Assembly (NCBI GenBank): GCA_943369525.1
Contig: CALRNL020000003.1
Span: 62,001-126,000 of the forward strand
DNA: 64,000 nucleotides
Origin: BAIKAL-G1 sp943369525
GTDB taxonomy: Bacteria > Cyanobacteriota > Cyanobacteriia > PCC-6307 > Cyanobiaceae
Direction of reading: 5' to 3'
Part shown: positions 16,477 to 26,827 of the stretch, in pieces
How positions within the stretch are numbered: the stretch's first letter is position 1
Layout of the letters: the number at the start of each line of letters is the position of its first letter
Position numbers and translations under genes: made by a program
The notes under the pieces: model-generated
Database searches by the model: none
Told to the model about the DNA's origin: nothing
What the model saw: the letters and a program-made list of their open reading frames with translations, nothing else

Positions 16477-17364
16477 TCAGGTGAGCTTGCGATCCAGCAG
16501 CGGACGGATCAACAGAAACAGGCCAAGGGCCAGGACCGCCAAGACCCCCAGGCAGGCGGCTCCGGTGAGGGAGCCGTAGGGGGCCACCAGCACCACCTCG
16601 CCAAGGGAAAAGTGGCCGGCATAAACGGCGCGGATCGGTTCTATGGCGAAGGTAAGGGGATTTAGGGCCGCTAGCCAGCCCAACCAGGTGGGCATGAACG
16701 AAATCGGTGCCAGGGCGGTGCTGGCAAACAGCAGGGGCAGGTTGGCCACAAAGATCACCGCGATCAGCTCGATATGGCCTGGCAGGGCAAAGGCGAGCCC
16801 CAGGCTCATGGCCGTCACGGCAAAGACCAACAGCAGCAGAATCATCAGCACGAGTAGCAGGCCCGCCCCTCCGGGCCAGCCGTAGCCGAGCAGGGCTGCC
16901 GTGGCGATGATCGCCAGGCTTTGCACCAGGCTGATGCTGGTGATGTAAAGCACCGAGGCCAGCACGATCGAGCTGCGGGAGCGCAGGGGCGCCACCAGCA
17001 ACCGGTTGAGGAAGCCAAATTCCCGATCAAACATCACCGGCAGGCCGGCATTGAGGGCGCCACTGAAGGCGGTGAACACGATCACCCCGGCGCCGAGGAA
17101 GCGGCCGTAGCTCATGCCCTCGGGCAGCAGGCCTGCCGGCGCCTTGGCAAACAGGGCGCCAAACAACACCAACCAGATCAGCGGTTGCAACACGCCCGCC
17201 ACCAGGGTGGAGGGGCGCCGGGCTAGCTGCAGAAACAGGCGCCGGGTCAGGGCCAGGGTTTCCTGGCTCAGTTCCGAAACGGCCGAGCGGGGAGCTGATG
17301 CCGGAGCGCCTGGGGCCGGAGCCAGGGTGGCAGTGGCAGGGTCAGTAGCCGAGGAAATGGTCAT
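16477..17364 (-). CDS. ABC-2 type transporter permease (DrrB-like)
   Basis: This is the membrane half of an ABC exporter. The 295-residue product has six hydrophobic helices after a cytoplasmic N-terminus. It shows the ABC-2 pattern, including MFDREFGFLNRLLVAPLRSRS between helices 2 and 3 and SFMPTWLGWLAALNPLTF before the last helix. ATG 17364 was chosen because upstream codons give a Pro-rich non-homologous leader that runs into the ATPase gene. It follows the ATPase gene at 17459-18478 by about 95 nt and is surely its partner. The substrate is unknown; the DrrAB name reflects family resemblance only. Confidence 0.87.
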   Translation of the reverse strand: MTISSATDPATATLAPAPGAPASAPRSAVSELSQETLALTRRLFLQLARRPSTLVAGVLQPLIWLVLFGALFAKAPAGLLPEGMSYGRFLGAGVIVFTAFSGALNAGLPVMFDREFGFLNRLLVAPLRSRSSIVLASVLYITSISLVQSLAIIATAALLGYGWPGGAGLLLVLMILLLLVFAVTAMSLGLAFALPGHIELIAVIFVANLPLLFASTALAPISFMPTWLGWLAALNPLTFAIEPIRAVYAGHFSLGEVVLVAPYGSLTGAACLGVLAVLALGLFLLIRPLLDRKLT

Positions 17365-17458
17365 CGCCGGAACGGAAACTGCAGAACAGGGGTTGGGATT
17401 TGGGCCTGGCCAGGGCGATTGGGATCGGGACAGGGGCCTGGCGTCGGGGGCGCCGCTG

Positions 17459-18478
17459 TCACCGCATGGCCTGTTTCCGCTCCGCCTTGGGATCCCGTTG
17501 GCCGGCGATGGCCAGCTCGGCATCCATCAGGGTGCGGCCGGTGGCCTGGAGATAGACATCATCGAGGCTGGGTTTGCTCTGGGCCAGGGCGAACACGGGC
17601 AGGTCGGCCTGCTTGAGCTGCTGGCGCAGCTGTTCCACCACCCCGTCATGCTCCACGACCAGGTTGAGCGAGAACCCCTGGGAGCGGTTGACCACCACCT
17701 GGCGCACGCCGGCGCAGGCCTGGAGCAGCAGCTGAACCCGCAGGGCTTCCGGTTCATCGCTGAATTCCCGCACCCGCAGGGTGACCCGATCACCGCCCAG
17801 GGCGCCCTTGAGCACTGGGGGGGTGCCGGCGGCGATCACCCGGCCGCCATCGATGATCGCCAGCTCATCGGCCAGGGCATCCACCTCTTCTAGGTAGTGG
17901 CTGCTCAACAGCACCGTGGTGCCTTGATCGCGCAACTGGGCCAGCACCCGCCAGATGGCGGCCCTGCTTTCAATATCCAGTCCCACTGTGGGTTCGTCCA
18001 GTACCAGTACCGCCGGCCGGTGCAACAGGCCGGCGGCCAGGTCCAGGCGGCGGCGCATGCCGCCCGAGTAGGTGCCGCAGCGGCGATCGAGCCAGTCGTC
18101 CATGCCCAACACCGCGGCCAGCTCGTCGATGCGACGGTCCCGGTCGGCCCGATCGAGGTGATAGAGGTCGCCCTGGAGCTGCAGCAGTTCGCGGCCGCTG
18201 AGGATCTTGTCGATCGCCACATCCTGGGCCACGTAGCCGAGCAGCTCGCGCACTTGGCGGGGCTGGGCCAGGGCATCGAGGCCCCCCACCCGCACCGTGC
18301 CGCTGTCGGGCTCCAGCAGGGTCGAGAGGATGCGCAGGCAGGTGGTTTTGCCGGCCCCATTGGGGCCCAGCAACCCATAAAGGCAGCCCTTGGGCACGGT
18401 CAGGTTGAGACCAGAGAGGGCCCCAACGGCCGTGGCACCCCTGCCATAGCTCTTGCTGACTTGGTTCAGCTCGATCAC
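17459..18478 (-). CDS. ABC transporter ATP-binding protein (DrrA-like)
   Basis: This is the ATPase of the exporter encoded with the next gene. Walker A GPNGAGKT lies at 38-45, the signature is YSGGMRRRLDLAAG, and Walker B is VLVLDEPTVGLD. A C-terminal extension of about 100 residues is typical of DrrA-like subunits. The GTG at 18478 puts the first beta strand at the N-terminus. An in-frame TTG at 18526, directly behind the ctaB stop, would add 16 residues and is the alternative. The order ctaA-ctaB-ATPase-permease on one strand suggests co-transcription, but any link to haem metabolism is inference. Confidence 0.9.
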   Translation of the reverse strand: MIELNQVSKSYGRGATAVGALSGLNLTVPKGCLYGLLGPNGAGKTTCLRILSTLLEPDSGTVRVGGLDALAQPRQVRELLGYVAQDVAIDKILSGRELLQLQGDLYHLDRADRDRRIDELAAVLGMDDWLDRRCGTYSGGMRRRLDLAAGLLHRPAVLVLDEPTVGLDIESRAAIWRVLAQLRDQGTTVLLSSHYLEEVDALADELAIIDGGRVIAAGTPPVLKGALGGDRVTLRVREFSDEPEALRVQLLLQACAGVRQVVVNRSQGFSLNLVVEHDGVVEQLRQQLKQADLPVFALAQSKPSLDDVYLQATGRTLMDAELAIAGQRDPKAERKQAMR

Positions 18479-18527
18479 CGCTTCTGGCACCGCCTTGGAA
18501 CTCCACTTGGCCAATCGCAACCCCAAT

Positions 18528-19568
18528 CTAGAAAGTCACCAGGGCCAGGGGGCCCGTCCATTGCTGCAGGAGCTCGGCGCTCTGGGCCCCGAAGCTGGCG
18601 GCCAGGGGGAGGCGGGCCAGTAGCAGCAACAAACACAAACCAAAGAGATAGAGGATCGACCAGCGGAACAGGCCCTTGGCTGCGGTCACATCGTCGGGTT
18701 GCTGGCGCAGGGCCCAGGCCATCTGCAGCAAGCGGGCATTGAAGGGAACCAGCAGGAGGGAATAGAGCAGGCCGCCCGAGGGCAGGGCCAGCAGGCCGAA
18801 GCTGCTCACCAGCACCGTCACCACCGCGTAGGCCTGGATGGCCCGGGCCGTCACCAGGGTGCCCTTCACCACCGGCAGCATTGGGATGCCGACCGAGCGG
18901 TAGTCGTCCTTGAGCAGCAGGGCCAGGGCCCAGAAGTGGGCCGGGGTCCAGACCATCACCAGGGCAAACAGCCACCAGCCACTGAGGCCCACGTGGCCCG
19001 TGGCGGCGGCGGCCCCCACCAGGGGCGGAATCGCGCCCGCAACCCCGCCGATCACAATGTTTTGGCTGGTGCGGGGCTTAAGGACCACCGTGTAGAGCAG
19101 CACGTAACTGCATAGACCCAGCAGGGATAGGCCCGCCGCCAGGCAATTCACGCCGCCCACCAGCAGGGTGGCCGCGGCGGTGGTGAGGGCCACGGCCACC
19201 AGGAAGGCCGTGGTGGCGGAGAGCCGGCCCGAGGGCAGGGCCCGGCCGCTGGTGCGCACCATGCGGCCATCGAGCTCCTGCTCCCAGAGGCAATTGAGCA
19301 CGCCGGCGGCGGCGGCGGCCAGGGCGCCGCCGCCCAGGGTGCAGGCCAGGCGCGGCAGGGGCAGGGGCCAGCCTTCCGAGATGGCCATGCCCCCCAGGGT
19401 GGTGGCCAGCAAGAGGGGAATCAGCCGCGGCTTGGCGATTTCCAGCCAGGCCGGAAGGATCACTTTTTTGCGGGAGGGCACCACGTCCTGCCGGGTCAGC
19501 ACGGCAGCAGGGCCATGAGCAGGGCCTGGGGCGGTGATTGCGGCGGTCATCGGGGTAGCGCTAACCAT
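18528..19568 (-). CDS. ctaB: Protohaem IX farnesyltransferase (haem O synthase)
   Basis: CtaB adds a farnesyl group to haem B, giving haem O, the precursor of haem A for the terminal oxidase. The 346-residue membrane protein carries NCLWEQELDGRMVRTSGRALP, the Asp/Arg-containing prenyl-diphosphate site. The second loop VWTPAHFWALALLLKDDYRSVGIPMLPV is also diagnostic. The ATG at 19568 overlaps the ctaA stop by 8 nt, implying coupling; another ATG six codons further in is possible. The gene lies between ctaA and the ABC exporter ATPase. Confidence 0.94.
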   Translation of the reverse strand: MVSATPMTAAITAPGPAHGPAAVLTRQDVVPSRKKVILPAWLEIAKPRLIPLLLATTLGGMAISEGWPLPLPRLACTLGGGALAAAAAGVLNCLWEQELDGRMVRTSGRALPSGRLSATTAFLVAVALTTAAATLLVGGVNCLAAGLSLLGLCSYVLLYTVVLKPRTSQNIVIGGVAGAIPPLVGAAAATGHVGLSGWWLFALVMVWTPAHFWALALLLKDDYRSVGIPMLPVVKGTLVTARAIQAYAVVTVLVSSFGLLALPSGGLLYSLLLVPFNARLLQMAWALRQQPDDVTAAKGLFRWSILYLFGLCLLLLLARLPLAASFGAQSAELLQQWTGPLALVTF

Positions 19569-20589
19569 GGACAACCTCGGCCGGTGAAGGGGACAGGACA
19601 GATCGGTGCTCAAGCTCTGGCGCTGGCAAGGGGTGGGGCGCTACGGCAAGCCAGCCGCGGCAGCTGAGGGCCGCCAGGATCGCCACCAGCAGGGCCGCCA
19701 CCAGCTGGTGGGCGATGGTCACCCCAGGCACCGAGAGCTGGAGCCTCAGGCTGGACACCCCCAGGCCGATCTGGCCGATCACCAGGAGGGCCGCCGTGGT
19801 TGTTAAGGGCCGTTGCTGGCGGCACCAGCCGGGAACCAGGGCCGTGACAACGGCCAGAGCCAGGACCCCGAGGGCGGCCGGGGTGGCGGCGAAGCGATGG
19901 GCGCCGAGCCAGCCGCAGCCCTGGCCGGCGCTGAAGCAGAGGCTGGCGGCCCATTGGGTCGCCATCAGGCCTCCGAGCAGGCTCTGGGCCCCCACCAGCA
20001 GGGTGGCCAAGCCAGCAAGCCAGGGCCACCAACGGGGTGCCGTTGGCAGGGGCAAGGGAGTTGGGCCGGGGCCCAACTCCCTTGGCGGCAGGCCTGGAGC
20101 CCCGGGGGAATGGCCCAGGGCATCGCTGGTTAGGGGGGCGGCCCCCGCTTCAAGCAACTGATGGCAAACGCTGGCCAGCATCACCAGCACCAGGGCGGTG
20201 GCTAGGTGGGCGCTGACGATGGCGGGGGGCAGGAGCAGGGTCACGGTCAGGGCCCCGAGGACGCCCTGGAAGACCACTAAGGCCAGGCAGGCCCCGCTGA
20301 GCCAGGGCAGCCAGCGGGGGAGTTGCTGGCGTTTGATCACGGCCGTGGCAGCTAGCACCAGCACCCCCATGCCCACAACAAAGGCATCAAGCCGGTGGAA
20401 CCACTCCAGAAAAACCTGCAGGTTCATCTGGCGACCCGGCAGGAAGCTGCCATAACAGAGGGGCCAATCGGGACAGGCCAGGCCTGCCTGCATCACCCGG
20501 GTCGCCCCGCCGATCACCACCAGGGCCACAAGGGCGACGACCAGGTGGGCGGTCAACAGTTGAAGTTGGCGTTGCAGCTGGGAAGCCAT
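19561..20589 (-). CDS. ctaA: Haem A synthase (COX15/CtaA)
   Basis: CtaA oxidises the C8 methyl of haem O to the formyl group of haem A in the membrane. The 342-residue protein has about eight helices. The early GGATRVMQAGLACPDWPLCYG carries the conserved Cys pair, and EWFHRLDAFVVG carries a haem-ligand His. The later SAHLATALVLV and IAHQLVAALLV carry further His residues. The gene is first on its strand and diverges from the oxidase structural genes ctaCDE across 218 nt, a sensible arrangement for co-regulating cofactor and enzyme. Confidence 0.94.
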   Translation of the reverse strand: MASQLQRQLQLLTAHLVVALVALVVIGGATRVMQAGLACPDWPLCYGSFLPGRQMNLQVFLEWFHRLDAFVVGMGVLVLAATAVIKRQQLPRWLPWLSGACLALVVFQGVLGALTVTLLLPPAIVSAHLATALVLVMLASVCHQLLEAGAAPLTSDALGHSPGAPGLPPRELGPGPTPLPLPTAPRWWPWLAGLATLLVGAQSLLGGLMATQWAASLCFSAGQGCGWLGAHRFAATPAALGVLALAVVTALVPGWCRQQRPLTTTAALLVIGQIGLGVSSLRLQLSVPGVTIAHQLVAALLVAILAALSCRGWLAVAPHPLPAPELEHRSVLSPSPAEVVHG

Positions 20590-20807
20590 GGGGTTGTCTT
20601 CCTAAGCATCGTCTCGACAAGGTAGCGATCGTGATCGGCCCAGCCATGCTTCGTTGCGGAGATCCCGACCCAGGGCCGATTGAGGCCTGTTGAGGTGAGG
20701 GTTCCCTAACCCCAATAGGGCGGTTTGGCCCATTCGTAGGGGCTGATGCTGCCAGCGTCGCCTGAAGGCGCCATCCTTCATAGGGTGTTCGCGTTCGTGC
20801 CAGGTCC
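20590..20807. promoter_or_regulatory. Divergent control region ctaA / ctaC
   Basis: This 218-nt space must hold both promoters. It contains CCCTA (20704-20708) and TAGGG (20716-20720) as an inverted repeat with a 7-nt spacer, and no recognisable open reading frame. No clear -35/-10 pair could be fixed on either strand. Assignment rests on position. Confidence 0.45.
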
Positions 20808-21700
20808 GTGCCCATTCCAGCTGCCATCCTCACCTTGGGATTGAGCGTGGTGCTCGTTCTCGTTGGCCTGTGGGTTGGCCAGAACGTGAACCTTCTGCCC
20901 ATTGATGCCAGTGCTAATGCGCCGGTTTACGACGAACTGTTCCAGGTGCTTTTCAGCATTGGCACTAGCCTGCTGCTGGGCATTGTGGGCCTGCTTATCT
21001 ATAGCTTGATTCGCTATCGGCGGCTGGCGGGCGACACCGGCGACGGCCTTGCCATTGAAGGCAATTTGCCCTTGGAAATCTTTTGGACCGCCGTTCCAGC
21101 CATTGTCGTTCTTTTCATCGGCATTTATAGCTACGATATCTATGAGCGCATGGGGGGCATGGCCCCCCTCAATGACCACAGCGTTCATGCGATGCACGCT
21201 TCAGCCGACCCTGCCATGGTCCAGGGGATGGCAATGGATGCGGGAGGCGATGGCTCCGACGCTCCGGCTCGGATCTGGGCTGGCATCAGCCCCACTGGGG
21301 CTGGCACAGACTCGGTCAAGGTGGATGTCACCGCCATGCAATTTGCCTTCATTTTTCGCTATCCGGACAGTGGCATTATTAGTGGCGAATTGCATGTGCC
21401 CGTGGGGCAACCCGTGGCGCTCAACATGGAGGCCAAGGATGTGATTCATGCCTTCTGGGTTCCCCAATTCCGGCTCAAGCAGGATGTGATTCCAGGCCAA
21501 CCCACCTTACTTAGTTTTACCGCCACCAAGACAGGGGTCTACCCGATTATCTGCGCCGAGCTCTGTGGGCCCTACCACGGCGGCATGCGCTCCACCGTGG
21601 TTGTTGAAGATCCAGAGACCTATTCCGCCTGGGTGACGAAAAATAGCCCTGCTCCCTTACCCGTCAGCGTTTCCTCAGCCAATTCGGTTCCGCTCCAGTC

Positions 21701-21704
<4 letters not shown>
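20808..21704 (+). CDS. ctaC: Cytochrome c oxidase subunit II
   Basis: Subunit II carries the CuA centre that accepts electrons from cytochrome c or plastocyanin. The 298-residue product has an N-terminal hydrophobic segment (5-24), a second and third helix (about 48-68, 90-108) and a cupredoxin domain. The CuA ligands are complete: His214, then Cys249, Glu251, Cys253, His257 and Met260 in CAELCGPYHGGM. Residues 115-149 form a Met/His-rich loop between the last helix and the cupredoxin domain, longer than strictly needed. The stop overlaps the ctaD start by ATGA. Confidence 0.96.
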
Positions 21705-23353
<1,649 letters not shown>

Positions 23354-23413
23354 ACCCCGGCCCGGGCCCCCCCCCTGGCCCCCTGTGTTCACCCTTCGCC
23401 CCATGCCCCTGCC

Positions 23414-24130
23414 ATGACCAGCTCCTCCGCCCCAAGTCCCATTAGCGCCGGTGCCGGGTCCCCTGGCCTGGGGGCGGGCCTGCCTGTGCCTGCTGGCGGG
23501 GCCGGGGGAGTTGCCTTGGCCCTGGCGGGGGCCAGCCAGGACGCCGAGGCCAGTCCCCACCATGACGCCGGCCCCGGGGCCGAAGAGGGCCATGGGGATT
23601 TCCGCCTGTTTGGCCTGGCCACCTTTTTGGTGGCCGACGGCATGACCTTCGCCGGCTTTTTCGCCGCCTATCTCACGTTCCGGGCCGTCAATCCCCTGGC
23701 CGAAGGGGGTAATTACGAGCTGGAGCTGGCCCTGCCCACCCTCAATACGATCCTATTGCTGCTCAGCAGCCTCACCTTCCACCGGGCCGCCAAGGCGATC
23801 CACCACGACCGCACCCAGGCCTGTCGTAACTGGCTATTGGTGACCGGAGCCCTGGGTTTCACCTTCCTGGGCGGCCAGATGGTCGAGTACTTCACCCTGC
23901 CCTTTGGCCTAACCGACAACCTGTTTGCCAGCACCTTCTATGCGATCACCGGCTTCCACGGCCTGCACGTGACCCTGGGGGGCCTGATGATCCTGATTAT
24001 CTGGTGGCAGAGCCGCCCTGGGGGCCGGGTCAACCGGGCCAACCTGTTTCCGCTGGAGGCCACCGAGCTCTACTGGCACTTCGTCGATGGCATCTGGGTG
24101 CTGCTCTACGGAATTCTCTATCTGCTCTGA
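23414..24130 (+). CDS. ctaE: Cytochrome c oxidase subunit III
   Basis: Subunit III is a membrane protein that stabilises the oxidase core. The 238-residue product has a long Gly/Ala/Pro-rich N-terminal extension (1-55) before the first helix (FRLFGLATFLVADGMTFAG). Five helices follow in all, with conserved FYAITGFHGLHVTLGG and the terminal ELYWHFVDGIWVLLYGILYLL. Start ATG 23414 was kept because no later ATG precedes the first helix. ctaC, ctaD and ctaE form one plus-strand unit. The extension is low-complexity and unlike the core sequence. Confidence 0.95.
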   Translation: MTSSSAPSPISAGAGSPGLGAGLPVPAGGAGGVALALAGASQDAEASPHHDAGPGAEEGHGDFRLFGLATFLVADGMTFAGFFAAYLTFRAVNPLAEGGNYELELALPTLNTILLLLSSLTFHRAAKAIHHDRTQACRNWLLVTGALGFTFLGGQMVEYFTLPFGLTDNLFASTFYAITGFHGLHVTLGGLMILIIWWQSRPGGRVNRANLFPLEATELYWHFVDGIWVLLYGILYLL

Positions 24131-24229
24131 GGCGATTCATCCCGATTTCCTTTCAGCGGCCTCCATGCACTTGCCGCTTTCCCGCAGCAGCCGCAGAATC
24201 GCCCAAAGACTTGTCGCGATCCACGGCTG

Positions 24230-24682
24230 ATGGCTGAACCCCAGCATGTTCCTGGCAGCACGATGCTCGAAGGCAAGGCCCTGCTCGAAAAGGCTCGCTC
24301 CCTGAGCAATCGGCCCGAAGATCAAATTGCCCGGGCCTGTGGCTATGTGGGGCCAAGCGGACGCTTGCTCAAGAAAAGCTTTTACCGGGCCCTAGTGCTG
24401 GCCAAGGGCTACGCCCTGCCGTCCCAGTCCCCTAGCGGTGGCAAGTCCGTTGCGGGCACTAAGGGGCGCCAGGCCGAGTTCCGCACTCGCGTCCATGGCA
24501 ATGGCAACTTGCTGATTGGCCATGCCTACACCCGGCGGATGGGGCTGGAGCCCGGAGCCGAATTCCGTATCGAAATCCACCAGGAAACCGGCGCGATCTG
24601 GTTGCTGCCGATCGATGCCGCCACCGCCGAGGCCCTCCAGGCAGGAGAAGCCAAGCAGGGCTTGGGCGGCGAGGAGGCCTGA
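24230..24682 (+). CDS. AbrB-family transcriptional regulator (cyAbrB)
   Basis: cyAbrB proteins are small DNA-binding regulators found almost only in cyanobacteria and linked to carbon/nitrogen balance. In the 150-residue product the N-terminal GKALLEKARSLSN and ARACGYV block is typical. The swapped-hairpin-like segment FRTRVHGNGNLLIGHAYTRRMGLEPGAEFRIEI (about 84-116) matches the family. An ATG at 24263 is an alternative start close to the first conserved residue. It stands about 100 nt after ctaE, and whether it controls the oxidase genes is unknown. Confidence 0.87.
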   Translation: MAEPQHVPGSTMLEGKALLEKARSLSNRPEDQIARACGYVGPSGRLLKKSFYRALVLAKGYALPSQSPSGGKSVAGTKGRQAEFRTRVHGNGNLLIGHAYTRRMGLEPGAEFRIEIHQETGAIWLLPIDAATAEALQAGEAKQGLGGEEA

Positions 24683-24723
24683 GGCCAGTCCCGCCGGATC
24701 GGGCCCTCGCCCAAGCACGACCC

Positions 24724-25326
24724 CTAGGACGGAGTGGCGTCCTTGGGGTTGGCTCCAGGGCCATGGAAACCGGCGCTAAACACCAGCAGGTCGACGCCGC
24801 TGAACAGGAAGCTGATCCCCACCAGGATGCCGAGCACCGACAGCAGGCCGGCCGGTCTCATCGACAGGATCAGCCCGCCCAGCACCAGGGTGACGATCCC
24901 GTTGGCCAAACCCCAGCCCCAGCCCGCCTGGCGGGTGTGGGCAAGGGACACGATTGCTGCCACCAGCCCCTCGACCAGGAAGACAAGGCCGACCGCCGTG
25001 GCCAGGGCGGCCACCTGGGTCGCCGCCGGCAGGATGCCCGATTGGAATTGCTGCAGAATCCAGGCCCCGATCACCAGGAACAGGGTCGAGACCACGAGGC
25101 GCCAGAAGCAATGCCAGCGGCCGAGGCGGCGGGACCGGTTGAGGTTATTGATCCAGCCGACGATGCCGCCCACCAGGAAGGCGATTGCCACGATCACGGT
25201 GACTCCCGCCGAGGCCAGGATCGGGAACAGCAGGGCGAGGGCCCCAAGCACCACCATCAAGATGCCCTCGGCGATCGTGAACGTGCGCAGGGAGCCCAGG
25301 TCGAAGCGGGCGCTGGGGTCAGCCAT
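24724..25326 (-). CDS. HdeD-like DUF308 membrane protein
   Basis: The 200-residue protein has six predicted helices arranged as repeated pairs, starting GILMVVLGALALLFPIL. It carries the recurring short pattern G-hydrophobic-L near each pair. This matches HdeD/DUF308 proteins, known in E. coli from acid resistance but of unknown mechanism elsewhere. It stands alone on the minus strand, convergent with the cyAbrB gene. No acid-stress partner gene is nearby, so the role is undefined. Confidence 0.83.
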   Translation of the reverse strand: MADPSARFDLGSLRTFTIAEGILMVVLGALALLFPILASAGVTVIVAIAFLVGGIVGWINNLNRSRRLGRWHCFWRLVVSTLFLVIGAWILQQFQSGILPAATQVAALATAVGLVFLVEGLVAAIVSLAHTRQAGWGWGLANGIVTLVLGGLILSMRPAGLLSVLGILVGISFLFSGVDLLVFSAGFHGPGANPKDATPS

Positions 25327-25431
25327 GGGGTAGGGCCATAGGGAGCCAGGGTCCTTCGGACCGTAGTCATGGAGACAGTTGCTGTCAGCCCGGGGCTCCC
25401 CGGGCCCGGAGACGGCTCTGGTCCTGGGTCC

Positions 25432-26106
25432 TTAGCCCCAACCCTGCTGGGCCAGCCAGGTCGGGGTGATTGCGGGGCCGGGGTGGGCTTCGGTTCCGGC
25501 CTGGGGGCTGCCGCTGCGCAGCAGTTGTTCGGTGTATTTGGCCAACAGATCCGCCTCCAGGTTGACCAGCTCCCCGAGCTGCAGTTGGGCCAGGGTGCTG
25601 TTGCTCCAGCTGTGGGGAATCACGGCGATCCAAAACAGGGCGCCGTTCGGCTCGCAGCCCGCCACCGTCAGGCTGATGCCATTGACGGCCACGCTGGCTT
25701 TTTCACAGATGTAGCGGCCGTAGCTGGCCTCCTGCCAGCGCAGGGCCAGGTGCCAGGAGGCGCCGCGCGGTTCGATCGCCACCACCTCCGCCAGCCCATC
25801 GATATGGCCGCTGACCAGGTGGCCGCCGAGCCGATCGGCCAGGCGCAGGGCCGGCTCCAGGTTGACGGCCCCCTGGCGGGTCGCCTTGGCGGCCAGGGTG
25901 GTGCGCGCCAGGGTCTCGCCGCTGACATCGGCGCGGAACCCCTGGGGCATTAGGGAGGCCACCGTCAGGCACACTCCGTCGACGGCGACGCTGTCGCCCA
26001 GGGCCAGGCTGGCCGGATCCAGGCCGGCGCCGGGGGCGATCCGCACCTCCACCCCGCCGGGGGATCGCCCTAGGTGCCCCACGGCCTGGACCAGACCGGT
26101 AAACAT
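25432..26106 (-). CDS. ribE: Riboflavin synthase, alpha subunit
   Basis: This enzyme dismutates two 6,7-dimethyl-8-ribityllumazines to riboflavin. The 224-residue product starts with the signature MFTGLVQAVG. It shows the internal duplication of lumazine-binding domains: DSVAVDGVCLTV in the first half and ASVAVNGISLTV in the second. The reading frame extends upstream to 26304, but the ATG at 26106 gives the canonical N-terminus. It diverges from the DUF151 gene across 55 nt. No FMN riboswitch features were recognised in that short gap. Confidence 0.95.
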   Translation of the reverse strand: MFTGLVQAVGHLGRSPGGVEVRIAPGAGLDPASLALGDSVAVDGVCLTVASLMPQGFRADVSGETLARTTLAAKATRQGAVNLEPALRLADRLGGHLVSGHIDGLAEVVAIEPRGASWHLALRWQEASYGRYICEKASVAVNGISLTVAGCEPNGALFWIAVIPHSWSNSTLAQLQLGELVNLEADLLAKYTEQLLRSGSPQAGTEAHPGPAITPTWLAQQGWG

Positions 26107-26161
26107 GACCTGCCCCCGCACTGCTGGCCATAATCGGGCAGAGGGCTCGCCAGCAAGGTCC

Positions 26162-26827
26162 ATGGTCGAGATGAGCGTTGCCGGAATCGCCCTAGATGCC
26201 GCCAGCCGCAGCCCGATCGTGCTGTTGCGGGATCCCTCCGGCCGGCGCCAGGTGCCGATCTGGATTGACCAGGCCCAAGCCCAAAACATCATGGCCGGGC
26301 TCACCGGTCAGACGCCGCCGCGGCCCCTCAGCCACGACCTGATGGTGTCCCTGCTGGAGCTGGGCGGCCTCAGCCTGGAGCGGGTGGTGATCAACACGAT
26401 TGAGGAGAGCACCTTCCGGGCGGTGATGAAGCTCAGCAACGCAGCCGGAGAAAGCAGCGAGCTCGATGCCCGTCCCAGTGATGCGATTGCCCTGGCCCTG
26501 CGCACCGGTAGCGGCATCTGGATGCTGGAGGAGGTGGTGGCCGATGCCTCGATTGCGGTGGATGCGGAGGCCGACGCCGAAGACCAGGCCGATTTCCGCC
26601 GCTTCCTCGATGGCACCAGTCCGGCCGAACTGATCCGCAACCTGGGCCGGGCCCGCCAGGACGCCACGCTGGAGCCGGAGGCCGGATCCGAGGCGGACGC
26701 TGAGACAGAGGCCCTATCTGATTTTGAAGCGGAGGCAGGGGCGGAAGCCGAGGGCCCAGCCCCGGGCGATGGCGAGCCCGGCCCAGAGCCTGGTGGATCG
26801 ACGGCTCCCCCCGATGCCGGCCCCTGA
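26162..26827 (+). CDS. Bifunctional nuclease family protein (DUF151)
   Basis: The 221-residue product begins with MVEMSVAGIALDAASRSPIVLLRD. It includes the family blocks QVPIWIDQAQAQNI, ERVVINTIEESTFRAV and ELDARPSDAIALALR, typical of DUF151 proteins. Plant and Thermotoga relatives have reported nuclease activity. After residue 135 the sequence becomes a long Glu/Asp/Ala/Pro-rich acidic tail with no visible fold. The chosen ATG 26162 starts at the first conserved residue. The 3' end overlaps the next gene by 14 nt or more. The cellular role in cyanobacteria is not known. Confidence 0.88.
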   Translation: MVEMSVAGIALDAASRSPIVLLRDPSGRRQVPIWIDQAQAQNIMAGLTGQTPPRPLSHDLMVSLLELGGLSLERVVINTIEESTFRAVMKLSNAAGESSELDARPSDAIALALRTGSGIWMLEEVVADASIAVDAEADAEDQADFRRFLDGTSPAELIRNLGRARQDATLEPEAGSEADAETEALSDFEAEAGAEAEGPAPGDGEPGPEPGGSTAPPDAGP

